Shown: positions 23,701-37,738, counted from the stretch's first letter. The stretch: DNA of 64,000 nucleotides from Gelatoporia subvermispora B (GCA_000320605.2 KB445795.1:1536693-1600692), one strand, 5' to 3'. Translations and numbers: made by a program. Notes: generated by a model not told the origin, from the sequence alone.

Positions 23701-25208
23701 CTCCGAGGTATCATCTAAGACCCCTTCAAACCGTATTTCAGGTGTACTCTCCAACCTGATTTCAGGTACAGCACCGTCCGATGTTGACGCCTGTGCTTCA
23801 CTGCTGCGAATTTCCTGGAGACGAAGGTCTAGATTACGCGCGCACGTAATTTTGATATCCTCCGGGGCTGAATCATCCAGAGGACATGATCGGGACTCCT
23901 CTGGTGCTTCCTCCAATCGCGATAATAATTGAGATGGAACTTGTGCCAGATCTCGCGAAATATTGAGCAACGATGCATCCAGGGGTTCTAGGGGGCTCGT
24001 TGGTGTGGGAAGGGAAGAGAACGGTTCCAACAAACGCCGGATAAGATCCTGGCATAAACGTAGGTCCATGACTAACACCTATGAAAGCAACCACTTACGT
24101 AGTAATTCTCGCGCTGACTTGAAGCATGTTCCATCCAAGCCGACTTTTCCAGGGGAAGGGAATTGAGTAAAAGTCTTGTGACACGTTCAATAGGCCAGAA
24201 TGCTACGCGAGGTAGTGCCACTTACTTCCACACTTTGGGCCTTAACCAGGGGGGCTCCTCGGGAAGACCTAAGGAAGATATCAGACATAGGAGCAACACT
24301 AGCGGAATTTATGACAAACCTTGTGAGCACAGAGCACGCAAACGTCCAATATCGATCAACGGAGTCGATGATTGGTCAAGCACGACGGATAATGCATTGA
24401 TCCTACATCAATATTGAGCCCCCAGCACAGCAAACGTGCACAATGAGAGACTGACTTCTCGGGGGCTGGCAGATCAGGGACCCAATCAACGTTATAGTTC
24501 TTCGCGATGTTATACATATACTGATCGAGTCTCGAGGCGCTTGGTGGCAGAGCAGAAAGTATGCGAACTACCTGAAGTGGTTCAGAACGACCAGAATACG
24601 CAAGATAAACAGCGCCTACTCTAGCTGAGACATAGCCGTCGCGATTTTCGCTGGCTGAACGAGCAAAGTCGGGACCGAGCTGCTGCATCAGCAGGTCCTT
24701 AACGAGCAGAAGTTCTAATGTGGTAATTCTTGAGCAGAAATTCCTTCAGACAACCTGTCCGTACCGACCTCTTGAGTCGACATTGGGTGCAGCATAGATA
24801 ATGCTAGATGTTGCTTCAATTACTACAGGACTGGGCGGATCGCTTTGTGCGTAGGTGAATAAATAGACCGAAACCACAATGGCTCGTTGCGTACCTCCTT
24901 TCAAATTCACTAAGATGACCCAAGACCACACCTACGTGCATTTCCAACGTCTGCAGCAGATCGCTCCGGTTGTCCTCCTTGATCAGTTTCCGGGTCTTAG
25001 CTCGCGCGAGGAGCACATTGCCTTCCTGCAGTAATGTGGCAATATCGCGTCGGGTGATCTGCGCTTGTGATTCTAGTTTGTCTTGCAGCTGCCCGAGGCG
25101 TTGTGCAGTCAGGCGCAATTGCGCCTGTCAAATAAACTTGAGCAAGCCGTGTAGTAATCCCTGTTGTATCCTCCTAACCTTCATTCTTACAGGATCCCAA
25201 GAAGTCAT
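20770..25208 (-). CDS. IST1 domain fused to TBC (TBC1D13-like) domain, long disordered tail
   Basis: Twelve exons (25208-25191, 25124-24895, 24842-24769, 24714-24620, 24571-24456, 24402-24320, 24268-24226, 24174-24099, 24078-23275, 23219-23179, 23130-22960, 22912-20770) join to 1297 residues. Residues 1-177 are an IST1 domain (LRLTAQRLGQLQDKLESQ, TRRDIATLL, ending YNIAKNYNVDWVPD). Residues 178-585 match TBC1D13-type TBC domains (RLRALCSQGLPEE, KVWKLLLNSLPLEKSAW, VEADTFWLFE, LMVWDSLFSRP). The rest is Ser/Pro-rich with RK[IT]SGE-type repeats near the end. IST1 regulates Vps4/ESCRT-III; TBC domains act on Rabs. The TBC frame has no own ATG upstream: it is reached only from the IST1 frame through a 53-bp intron. 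The TBC finger residues appear lost. Confidence 0.8.
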
Positions 25209-25684
25209 GTTGTAATTAGCTTTTGTTGCAGGGATTACCGAGCCAATGCTGTATGCAAGCGATCAGAGTCTCATGAGCTGTTCAAGGGTTCGGAGCGGGG
25301 GTATTAGGATGGTCGCAAAGCAAAAGCGAAAGCTGGTTAGATGCGAAGCCCGAGGTAAAGACGGCGACCGGACATAAGGTGTAGACACGGCGATGAGATG
25401 CCCATACCACGCACGTGGCAGTGTGTTCGAGCAGCCGCGGCAAAACAAAATTGGGTAAGACCGATCACCGGCACCCTCCGGCACCTCGCAATCGTATTTG
25501 AGCGCCATGAAGGCTATTAGCCGCTGTGCACGCCGCACTCAGGTGTCTAGAGTCATGGTGTTGCACGAAAGTACATGTCAATTGTTGGCATCAAGTATAT
25601 CGGTACAGATGTGAGTAAAAATACAGTGGTGTGCATCCCGCCACCGGGGATACGACGTAACACGACATACAGTGCAGACGTCTC
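25209..25684. other. Intergenic, no gene recognised
   Basis: 476 bp between the start of the IST1-TBC gene and the stop of the next minus-strand gene. A minus-strand frame (25263-25538) has no domain or splice context. Part of this stretch must serve as promoter for the IST1-TBC gene. Confidence 0.45.
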
Positions 25685-26673
25685 CTACTCTAACCACCTG
25701 GGCAAACCTTTGGACAGCCTTCCAGAAGGCCGACCAGAATCTCCGCTGCGTGACGACGCTCGACGCTCGCCAGGTTCAGTATGCGGTTGGATCGGCGTGT
25801 TGGATGAAGGGTGTGATAGTCCGGTTACACTCTTGCTGAACGTACTGGACAGGATCTGACGCCTTTCCATAGAAGGTGACATAATAGGCAGGACAGATTC
25901 ACGGCGATCGGAGAATATCATGGCTTCGAGGCATTGAGGATACTTGTAGTAAACAAGCGCCGACCATGAAGAGTATGCTAACACTAGAAAATGTCGCGGT
26001 CGTTATGTGCTCGTTTGTTTCGGATGGAAAAGCGACGCACGCATTGCAGGTATGACCCATGTCCCGATCAAGATATACATATCGATCAACCTGCACACCC
26101 CCTGGGCATCTAGATCTAGTATGACAATGATATGCATGAAATTTCTCGATAAAAAGCCTACTCACTTTGATCGGGACAACGGAAGCCAGCGTTCCACGAG
26201 GAGTACAGAGCAGCAGTGCCTAGTGGCAAGGATTAACAAACGAACTGGCGAGCATGACGTCTGGAGCACAGTACCAATGTGTATGAGAAGTAAAAATAAC
26301 AGACGTGCAGCGTCTAGCCATATTCTGAACTCTGCAATTACTCTAGATTTCGGTCAGCTGCGTCTCACACTCAGCCTTAGTAGTATACTCACAGACTAGG
26401 CAACATGATAGTCGTGATCGAGTTTACGATGATGAGAACGCCGACAAGGCTTCCTGAGGGTACCCACAGATGAAGCTTGGGGCTTCGAGGAGGCATGGAT
26501 ATACTCACGTTGGGAGGGATCCGAAATATCCCATCGCACCGAGATTTCCACACTGAGGAGGGTGATCCAAACGAGGCTAACGAGAATGATCAAGGCTATA
26601 GGGCAATATATGTTATTAGAGTCATAGTGGGGGCCAAAAGCATTGTTAGGGGGGACCAACCGAACGCCACCAT
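25685..26673 (-). CDS. Small tetraspan membrane protein (paralogue I)
   Basis: Seven exons (26673-26661, 26595-26509, 26453-26393, 26342-26275, 26219-26166, 26115-26041, 25983-25685) give 218 residues. The helices are ALIILVSLVWITLLSVEISV, LVGVLIIVNSITTIMLPSLL, the FRIWLDAARLLFLLLIHIG segment, and MYILIGTWVIPAMLAYSSW. A cysteine sits just before the last helix, as in paralogue A. The third helix is nearly the same as in paralogue A (8348-10241), and internal exons of 61, 68 and 54 nt are identical in length and phase. The tail is only about 80 residues against about 375 in A. Function unknown. The first exon is 13 nt, and the donor GTTGGT is weak. Confidence 0.7.
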
Positions 26674-27804
26674 CCTGACCCGTGCATAAAGTGGAAGGGG
26701 TTCCATGTCGTTAATGAAGGTGGAATTGAAAATCCTGAACCCGTCAGGAAGTGTAAGGGACCGCGTGCAGTAATTGACTGTGTATAGTCGGCACCGGCCC
26801 AGCTAGAACATTAAATGAGACCTGGAGCAGCTGCGACACAGGAGAAGGAAGTATGCAACAGCTCAGCAGGAGCGAGCACAAGCTCAAGAGCCGCGCCACG
26901 GGCTTTTGGCATGGAAGCTTTCAGGCCACAAAGCCCAATCACAACGGCGAACAAAAGAACGTCAGCGCCTTTCCATAAGCGGTTTCTTTGTTCAAGGATA
27001 GACCACGTGCTACACAAATTGTCCGAATCGGGCGCTACTCATCATGAGGTGCTACTACGCTCTGTGTCTTTCAGAGCGAGAGAAGGGCTTCTTCGCTATG
27101 AAGGACGAAGAAGCAGCACAAACAACACATGTGTAGCAGAAGTTTTCCCGTGGGCGGCAGTGCCGAATAATTAGCTCATTGGGGCAAAGCCAGTTTCCTA
27201 TTCCGGTATCGACACGTGGTGAAGTAGATCGAGCCGCTACGGCGTAAAGTTGCTCGATCTGTCAGTAAGTTCGTCGACGTGAGAGGGTTAGCGACCTCTG
27301 AGTGTGGTTTGGAGCTCATGAACAAGATCTAGGACAGCATGTCACTCTGGTGCCTAGGATGCTTGGGTAGACAAGCTCAGGGCTGATGTCTGATCTATGT
27401 TATATCCGCTACAGAGCACGAACAAAGTGAACAGTAAGAAAACAAGACGAATTTACTACATCATAAGTTAGTGTAATACGAGCTGGTCCAGGAGATGACC
27501 GAGATCGGAGGATGTCTGTACGCTATGAGTTACAATGACGTGTGGTGCAGAAAACGCCGTGCATAATATAACCTGAGTATACAAAATTGGCGTCTGGTCA
27601 TCCTCCCGAACATGAGCTGCGAGGATGACCGTACCAGAGATATAATACTTGTATATTTCAGGCTGCAGCTGCCCATGTCGGCTTCCGCACAACCCCAGAT
27701 TCCCGCCTCTGAGATATAGTAATGCGGCGCTGAACCTCGCAGTAGCGTGTTTAGCCGAGGCCGATTCGGCTGGTCGCAAATAACTGATATGCCCGCGAGA
27801 TTTG
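26674..27804. other. Intergenic, no gene recognised
   Basis: 1131 bp with no supported gene. An alanine- and leucine-rich frame on the minus strand (26811-27017) looks faintly membrane-like but cannot be linked to further exons. The last few hundred bases are likely the 3' region of the PP4R1-like gene. Confidence 0.4.
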
Positions 27805-30800
27805 TCAACTAAGTGGTGGCGGTGGGCGGGAGAATGTCGCAGTATTCCGTATGCTCTCTGTTGAGCGATAAGGGTATGCCTGTTGTCCGCTTGCGATCGC
27901 GCGGGCAAATGCCTGAACTTCGTGTGAGCTATCCCCAGTAAGGCGCTGGGCAAGTTGATGGACACGCTCCGAGATGGACCAATCCGCCACGGCGTACTTC
28001 TCTGCCAGATTAGACAAAAACTTGAGTGAAACACTTTAATGAAGTCAAGAATTGGTACTCACCATATAGTAGACCGAGTAAGCGCGAGATCCGTATGCGT
28101 ACATCCACAATGCGATCCTCGGCCAGCGCCGACAGGACCACCCAGAAGCTGGCATCCTGGACGACGACGTCGCTCTGGTCGGACAGGATGAGTGCTTGCG
28201 AGCATGTTACAAACATTGTTCGCTTGCGGAATGAGTCCCCGCGCGCCATTGTTTTGATGCTGTCAAGTAGCCCTTCCAACAAAGACGGTCTACCCCTCCA
28301 CAAGCGCACGAACGCGGGAATCTGGTGGGTGTCACGTTAACTATAGTGTACCGTAACGCCGATATGACACTTACCGCATTTACAGCGGCCTCCCTCACAG
28401 CAGCTACACTGTCATCTAATCCTGTGAGGAGTAGGCGTCTCAGGACATCGCGCTCGAAACCCTCGATCAAAATCAATGATTTGAGCTTCTTAACGACCTC
28501 CTCTCTCTCTCGCCATGTCTTCAGCTTGCCCGCTGAGATTTCATTTTCCAGGCCATGCAAGACCTCCCGTCGTTCGTTGACCCCAATTGCTGCAACGAAC
28601 ACGTCCAAGCATTCGATAACCTTGAGTCGTATTTCAGCCTCGTTGGCACATATGCTCGCCCACCAGACGCCCATCAAGTCGTTCTTCGCATGCTGCTCTC
28701 CTACGATCTTCGCCAGGTCACCAAGGGACGCCGCGAGAGTCCGTCGCACTTTGTAGGACGTGTTCTGTGCTAGATCCAGGTACAGCCCGCGGAGTTCCGG
28801 CCAGCGGTCCCTGCCCAGAGTTAAAGCAACGGCAGGGTAATTGAAGGCGCATACGAGGGGCCTTGCGGTGTCATCATAAATGTCGGCGTCGGGGCCTGCG
28901 TCCGTCCCAGTGTAGTCGCTGTAGCTTGACTCCGACGCCGCAGACCTTGGGGGACGATTCATGAACGGTTGGCTTGCCTCAGTAGGTGATGCGCGCATGG
29001 AGCCATCTTCTCTTATGCCAAGAAACAAATTGATCAGTTCCTCTGGAGGACCATCGACATCGTCAGCGAATGTATGCATGACTTCTCCCAGCGCTTCGAG
29101 AACAGCCGAGCGGACTTTATGTGATTCGTCCATTGCCAGAGGAAGTATGACGCTTAGAGCGAGCGTTCGTCGTTCAGGAGCTGAAAGCCTTGACAAAATG
29201 GCAGGAAGCGCAAACAGCACCGAATGCCGGACGTGCCATGTCGTGTCCTCGCATAGAGACCGAAAAAGCGGCAACTATTCATGCATTAGTCATCTGCGCG
29301 ATCGCACGTGCAATTTAGGACTCACGAGAGACGATAGAACCACCTCCTCTGGGACGACCTTTGCCAACGCACCAACGGCAAAGGTGGCCTCACGGCGAAC
29401 CCAGTATACATGGTCTCGCCCCACACGTTCAACCTCCGTCACGAACGCCGCTTTGGTATCTTCGCCGATTGCGCCTGTGGAGTAGACAAATTAGCTTTAT
29501 CGTGGTATTGCATCGTGACAACCGTTACGTACCGCTCGCAGTAACAGCGGCCATCAAGCTCATACTCGACAACCTACCCACGGCCGCTTCTTCGCCCAGA
29601 CCGCTCTCCTCTTCCTCATTGACGCTTTCCCCGAATTCACTTGCGGATGCCGAATGAAATAGCGCGTCCGCCTGTTCCGCCAGTGTTTCTGACGTCGACC
29701 TTGCGGGCTGACTCGACGGCAAATCTGATACAGGAGATCCGGGCGCTGGGGACGCGGAGCGAGGTAAAGAGGAAGATGGAAATGGAAAGCTTGGGTATCC
29801 TAGCGCAGTCGAAACCAGGGCAGGGGCATCAGTCTCGTCAATACGGCCCGTTATTGGCATGACTGGTGAGATACCGATTGGTGTCTGTATTTCGGGCGAT
29901 CGCAATGACTCAAGCGATGAACTAGAGGCTGAGACTGACGATACTAAAGAGGGCGTCGAGACCGAGGATGGAGACCGGAGAAGTGGCGGAGAAGGAGAGA
30001 GATTAGGAGAGGGTGCTTGTAACGCGGCGTTGTACGGTCCAAGCGGGGATGGTGATGCAATAGCCGGCATAGAGGTTGCCACCGATGCAAAAATTGAGGA
30101 CGCGGAGGGCTGGGGGCGGGGAGATTTTGGGGAAGACGAGCCCCGAGTAGATGTCGCCATAACAAAGTACGAGTCAGGCTCCTGCATCGCAGCCGTGGGT
30201 GTAGGTACGGCTGTTGTATCTCCGGGGCTAACGATGGGCTGTCCTGGGTGATACATGGGCGTGCCTGGATATGGCGTCATTGAATATGGCTGCCTTTCTT
30301 CCATGGGTTCTTCTTGCATAGGCTCATCCGGTAAGTCAAGACGGCCCATACCGATGACAACTTGTTGCACTATCTCACGCTCGAACATTCGCCGTTGGTG
30401 GTGCCCAAAGAGACCGATGCCGGTCGCTTCATCCACTTCTACATCCTCGTCGCCGTGCGGGTCGGAGCTGGGAGAGGGTATACTTCGCCCTACAGGTGAC
30501 GGTCGGGTATCGACGCTAGGTAATGTTCCGCGACTTGGCGGGATGTCTGTGTGGTCGTCCCGTTCGTCTGCTCGGCGTACACGGCGCAATAACTCCACAA
30601 CTGCATACCGAGCTGGTCCACCTACCATCCCGTTCGGACTCAATAACAGGGTTCCAAGAATCGGTGTGAACGCCTGAACAGGAATTTCCGTAGGCAGTAG
30701 CTGAGTCTGTTCGGGTTGCTGTGGACGGGCATCCCTCGTCCCTCCATCCGAGCTAGTTGGCCCGGGACAGAATGGCCGATCGTGCTCAGGGACACCAGTT

Positions 30801-32064
30801 ACGGGTTCGGTTGTTGCCGATGGGTCATCTTCAACGAGTCTGCAGTGTGTGATAAACCACCAGACGATGGGTACCAACTCAGCCGCAAGAGCTTCCTTGA
30901 CTGCTTCATCTGTGGAAGTCAGCCGTAAATTGAAACGCGCCGTCGCGTAGTGAGGCCAGATCCGAGCCAAACGGGGTGTTAGTCCGGCGATGATGGTGGC
31001 GGACCGCAGGGAAATTTAGCCGGCGGCAAGACAGTGCGTGATGGGAAAACAAAGCAGACGTAAACACGAGTCAGTGGTCATGCGTACATCGGGGTGCAGG
31101 AACGGCATTGAAACGCACCTTCATCCATTGCAAGTCCATTGAGGATCGGCAGTATATATTCAACTGCCTCATCGGGGCTGATGCGGTCCGGTTCTTCGCC
31201 AAACGCTGGCGTGGACGTTGCGACGGAGCCAAGATAGTGCGGAAGTGCATGCGTTATGAATACGCGATGAAAACCCGCCCTACTCTTAGCGAAGATGTAT
31301 ATTTTTTCGAGAGCGCTAAGGCCATCGGCGTCGAACTCGGTCAGGTCAAGGTTGAAGTCAGCTGACACCTGAGCCAGCTCTGTTGACGGCTGGGTATCAG
31401 CACTGGTCCTGCCAAGTGCGAGGCCGCCTAGCTGAGTGCTCGGCGCAATATCCGTAGATGCAGGCGGCAACAAAGGCGGCGAAGGGGTCGACGAGGATGA
31501 GCTAGGATTAGGGGGAGGTAAATGTATTCGGAGCCCAGATGCGCTGTGCTGCTCGGCGCTAGAGGTAGCTGACGGAGATTCAGCTGATCTGTCCAAAGTA
31601 TCTGCGGAAGAAGTTGGGGCCGAGGTGACCAACCGAAGGGAAGGTGAAGGCACTGGGACCGACGGCCTAGTGTCTTCCGTGCTGGTACCGAGACGCTGTG
31701 TCATTGACTCTAGTTGAGAGCCTGTATGTCGCGCAGCGGACATGTCAGGAACGCTAGGACGTGTCTGTACTGGCGACCGCCTCGCCTGTAGAGGCAGAAG
31801 GCTGGCGCGTGTGACGTGCGGCGAGAATGGGCCAAGGATCGGCTGTGGAGAAAGGATGCCGATACCGACAGAATGTGGTTTATATGCGGGTGTACCTGGT
31901 GGCGGGGATTCCAGAGTAGTCGAGTTTGAGGCGGCGGAGAGAGTAGGTTCGGAGTCCGGGGATGGAGGCCGTCCAGGACTTGGTGTTGGCGGGACGCTGG
32001 GCCCAGGAGATGATGAGCGGGAGGACGAACTGCTGGCGCTTGAACGAGAATATTCCGTGCGCAT
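27805..32064 (-). CDS. Protein phosphatase 4 regulatory subunit 1-like HEAT-repeat protein
   Basis: Six exons (32064-31119, 30909-29533, 29474-29326, 29274-28375, 28321-28063, 28001-27805) give 1275 residues. The N-terminal 230 residues are Ser/Pro-rich and disordered. HEAT repeats begin near residue 240 (ALEKIYIFAKSRAGFHRVFI), are interrupted by a second disordered stretch of about 250 residues, and resume to the end. The best match to PP4R1 is NYPAVALTLGRDRW followed by YKVRRTLAASLGDLAKIVG and NERREVLHGLE. PP4R1 binds the PP4 catalytic subunit and steers it to substrates. The two disordered inserts, with many SP sites, are longer than in animal PP4R1. All five introns are canonical and in phase. 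Confidence 0.88.
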
Positions 32065-33084
32065 TAGCTGTCGGGGAAATAAAAATGACAGTAAGATTCC
32101 CATGTATGACTGAAAAAAGGACGCGAGATATTCAGGAAGACAAGAGGTTGAGGGGAAATGGGACGCACAGCAAGAGAGGTTATTGATGAGAGGACGGTGA
32201 GATTATGAGAAAGGAAGAAGAGGGTGTGGCAGATGGCGGGCGGGGGAAAGAAGGCTTCTAGGGCACGAGGGCGTGTGCAGCCTGGAAGAAGGTTTGCAGA
32301 CTATGACGCAACAGAGAAAGCAGAGCGAACGCGGGCAAGCAGAAAAGCACGAGAAAATGGGGCGAGGGCAGGAGGGAGCATGAAGGGGAGGGGATGGTAC
32401 GTGTAAGAGCAGCTGGGGTACAGCTAATGAGCGGCTCAAACAGTGGTTCTTACAAGCGAGTGCGGATGAACGGGTGTGGCTGGCTGTGAAGACCAGAAAT
32501 CCCGGGCGCCACGGGAGGATAGACGGGGAAAATGATGCACACGAGTAGGCGGATAATGAGGGGACGACGGGGGACGGCCGTGGACCGAAACGGACGGCGA
32601 TGGAATGTCGGGGATGGGCGTCGAGTGCAACGACGGGCAGGGCGGGGGCGTCGAGTGCAGCAGCGGTCGCGGCGGGGGCGTCGAGTGCAGCGGCGGGGGC
32701 GCCGAGTGCAGCGCGGAGAGGATGCTCGGCGGAGGGCGTATGCAAGTGTATGCAGGACTAGACTGGGAAGACTTGACCAGGGCCAGTGTCTCGCCCAAAA
32801 TGATCCGGCTCCCTTCAACAGGAAACTCCAAACAAACACATCCCTCAGACACACACAAATCCCTGACGTCATCACGCCTTTTTGCCTCCGGAATCTCGGC
32901 ACTCCGCCAGGCACTCTCACACAACGTCATTTCCCACGCCACCGGCCTCGCACTCTCGCCCGTTTCAGCAACTCCTTCTATTCCATACATACGCTCTAGT
33001 GGCTCGCTCGACTTCGGTACATTCTACATGTCTCGTCCCTTGTCTATCTTTCCGTTCCCATTGGCCCAGACCCCTCTCCCGCGC
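32065..33084. other. Intergenic with GC-rich short repeats
   Basis: 1020 bp between the PP4R1-like start and the aspartate aminotransferase stop. It contains the repeated TCGAGTGCA block listed separately. Frames in the repeat are products of its GC-rich composition. The 32065-32400 part is purine-rich on the plus strand and probably forms the leader and promoter of the PP4R1-like gene. Confidence 0.45.
32619..32715. repeat. Short GC-rich repeat, unit GGGGGCG-TCGAGTGCAGC
   Basis: Four copies of [TC]CGAGTGCA start at 32621, 32651, 32681 and 32703, giving spacings of 30, 30 and 22 bases. Copies two to four are each preceded by a GGCGGGGGCG-like block; the first has a shorter GGGCG. The array lies upstream of the PP4R1-like gene and downstream of the aminotransferase gene. 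It could be a simple expanded repeat or a cluster of binding sites. Confidence 0.7.
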
Positions 33085-35200
<2,116 letters not shown>

Positions 35201-36120
35201 CTTGGTATTCCGACCTGAGAGGTGGTCTGCGATTAACTTGATCCTCCTGGCCATGGCAACGCGTTGAATATCGTCAGCAATGGAGATGGGGGTGGTAGGT
35301 CCATAAACCGACTCACTAGATGTATGGCCCCAGACAAGCAAGGAATGCGGGGAACGGGATGGGGCTGCTGCAAGCACGTGATTACCGCACGGCGGATGTG
35401 CGATTTAGGCGGCTACGGATTGGTCGGCTGTGTCTGGCTGTGTCTAGGTGCAGTGGTCCACGAACCGGAAAGCAAGTGCTGCGTAGTCCACCCGGTTACA
35501 ACGAGGTTGTGGGCAGGTTGCTGTGTGGGGACGTCCCGACAACGCGACCTTAAGAGATCGCGCGACATCCGCTCAATTCCCGCAAACGTCGGGGTGTGCG
35601 CACAATCATGCCATGGGGATGCGTCCTAGGCCCGTCTAGCCGGCGCAAAGCCTTTTTCGAAATTGTCACGCGGTGGCACGTTGCTGATGCATATACTGTA
35701 AGAGCACGGTTCGAGCGGACCATGCATACTTATCAGATGCATATCGTCCATCTATGAACGGCCTGGACCCAAGCGAAGACAAATGTACAATCCCGGAGAT
35801 CACACAGCGCAGGAAAGTCTACAAAGATACCATGTACCAATGACTACGAAAACACAGTGGACACTAGTGGCTCGGAGGAGGGTGATTAAATACTACTGGC
35901 AACAGATATGCTTCGAAGTAGAAAGGGGTACCACTAGGAGTTAGGGAGGGATGTAACGGTATAGCGTATGCGTTGATGGCGTCCATGAGAGTCGTAAATG
36001 CGCGAGGGATGTGGAATGGGGGATGCAAGCAGGCCAACCAGTGACAGAGAGTTCGCGCGATCGTAATGGTGGGCGGGAGGGGTGTGGTGGAAGTGGCCAA
36101 AGAGCAGACAGGCCTGCATA
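35201..36120. other. Intergenic, no gene recognised
   Basis: 920 bp between the aminotransferase start and the stop of the AN1 gene. No supported exon. It should contain the aminotransferase promoter and the AN1 gene's 3' end. Confidence 0.45.
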
Positions 36121-36410
36121 TCATGCCATGGCCATCTTGGATGCGACAGTCCGTTCGCTCTCCAACTTCGCCTTGTTCTTCTCAAATGCTTGCTGCCTGC
36201 AGCTCTCGAGGTTCTGGCAATTGTGGTGCTCGGGCATCCGATGCTGTAAGGAAAGGGACATGCCATTAGAGAGGCCTTCGCGTGCAATGGCAAATGACTC
36301 ACCGCGCTGCAGAACTCTGCACGACAGTGTGGACACTGGCCAACGAGGCGAAGAACTGCGGAGTTGCAGCGGGGCTCAGCCTGAAGTTGGCAGCGCTTCT
36401 TGGCGGGCAT
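36121..36410 (-). CDS. Small AN1-type zinc finger protein
   Basis: Two exons (36410-36303, 36243-36121) give only 76 residues. The AN1 finger fills most of the protein: a first Cys pair (RC...RC), VGQCPHCRAEFC, then HRMPEHHNC, supplying the cysteines and histidines that bind two zinc ions, followed by NLESCRQQAF and a short charged helix. The intron falls between FCSA and HRMPEHH, so both exons are needed for the fold. Small AN1 proteins in fungi are linked to ubiquitin and proteasome stress responses by homology; this one has no A20 or ubiquitin-like domain, so it may be an adaptor. Confidence 0.88.
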
Positions 36411-37738
36411 AATGAATAAATGTCGCGTGAGATGTAGCGGGACTAGAATGCATAAAGTATAAGGTGGGCCTTGGGAAGAACAACGGGAACAACTACTCAC
36501 GGAGGGTGCTGGACGACGGAAGGGAGGGGGCACGGGCGTAAAGGACGGAGCGAACGGAGTGAAGAGAAGGTTGGACGGAGACAGTGGGTTATATAGCAGA
36601 CCGGGGAGGGACGCGTCAGCTCGTAGGATAGAGATCTGAGATTGCACGTGGCGATACAGTCCATGACAAAGATCTCCGCCCGATCCGTGCTGCACTCAAA
36701 TTTTGCCCTTCCGCTCCGGGCCAAGTCCGGACGCATTCGACCGCATCCGACCTCCTCTCTCTTCCGACTATCTACCCCTCGAGTCTCTCCAGCCTCTGTC
36801 CGACTGCGGTCTTTTACGATTTTCGCTGGCAGTAACACCTCACTCCGAGGCTACACTTTTTACACACATCTTTCCGAGGCAGCTCCGGCAGCTCACTTAT
36901 CGCAATGTGCTGTCGCCGAGGTTCACGTTGATCAGCCACAAATCATGCTCACAACACCTGCTGCTTATCCGCAGGCGAATCGCTCTCGGCTGTCGGGTGG
37001 GTTCGGGTGTCCCGTCGTTCGAGCAACCGCCCGGCGCTGCTTAACTGCGGCTCCTGTCACTGACGGCGGCTGTTGTCTGCCCGCTGTCTTTCTAGTTCTC
37101 GCCCGTAGAGGAACTCTCTGTTCTCGTCCAGCAAGTTCCCGTAGCAGCCCTGCAAATTAGTTACCTCGACAGCGATTCGATTAACCACAAATACCTCTTG
37201 GAGCCCTTACACGTTGTACACGGCCACCCCCAGCCCTCCTCATTCTTGATACTTGTACCTTCCAATATCCACAGCCTGCAGCTGATGGGGGCGCTTGCGG
37301 CATGCGCTGGCCGCGCGCAAAGCATCGCACGGAGGCACGCAGCCAGATCAGTGCTATTGGTGACAGCATCTCTACGGTGCCTCGTGCCAACGGCCTTCTT
37401 CCTGCGCGAGGCTCGTGTATTTTACCTGCCAGTCTGCGTCCCAGAAAATGTGTCCAGCACGTTGTCAACCCATAACAAAGGGGAGGGTATCAGCCATTGA
37501 CACAAACCAGAGTCAGAGGATATGGTACAAGACTGCTAGAGCCATTAGAGGACAGGCAGGAAACGGGGTAATACGATAGATAAAAAGCCAGAGAGCGCGC
37601 GGGGAACGATGATAGGTCGGTATACAAGTCAACGAGCATGTCAAATCCGCGCTATGTCCTTGACCGCAGGCCCAGAGATGTAATCAAACAATGTCCTCGA
37701 GCGACCATAAGAGATCTGGTGTAGGGTGTCCCGATCGC
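36411..37738. other. Intergenic, no gene recognised
   Basis: 1328 bp with several overlapping frames but no domain, splice structure or membrane pattern that I can support. The first 400 bp carry the AN1 gene promoter; the last part is the 3' region of the syntaxin gene. Confidence 0.4.

Noticed and set aside
26811..27017. Hydrophobic minus-strand frame that might be a fifth tetraspan fragment
   Set aside because: It lacks the conserved helix motifs and no neighbouring exons can be joined to it.
29641..30251. Plus-strand frames antisense to the PP4R1-like gene
   Set aside because: They are shadows of the Ser/Pro-rich coding region on the other strand.
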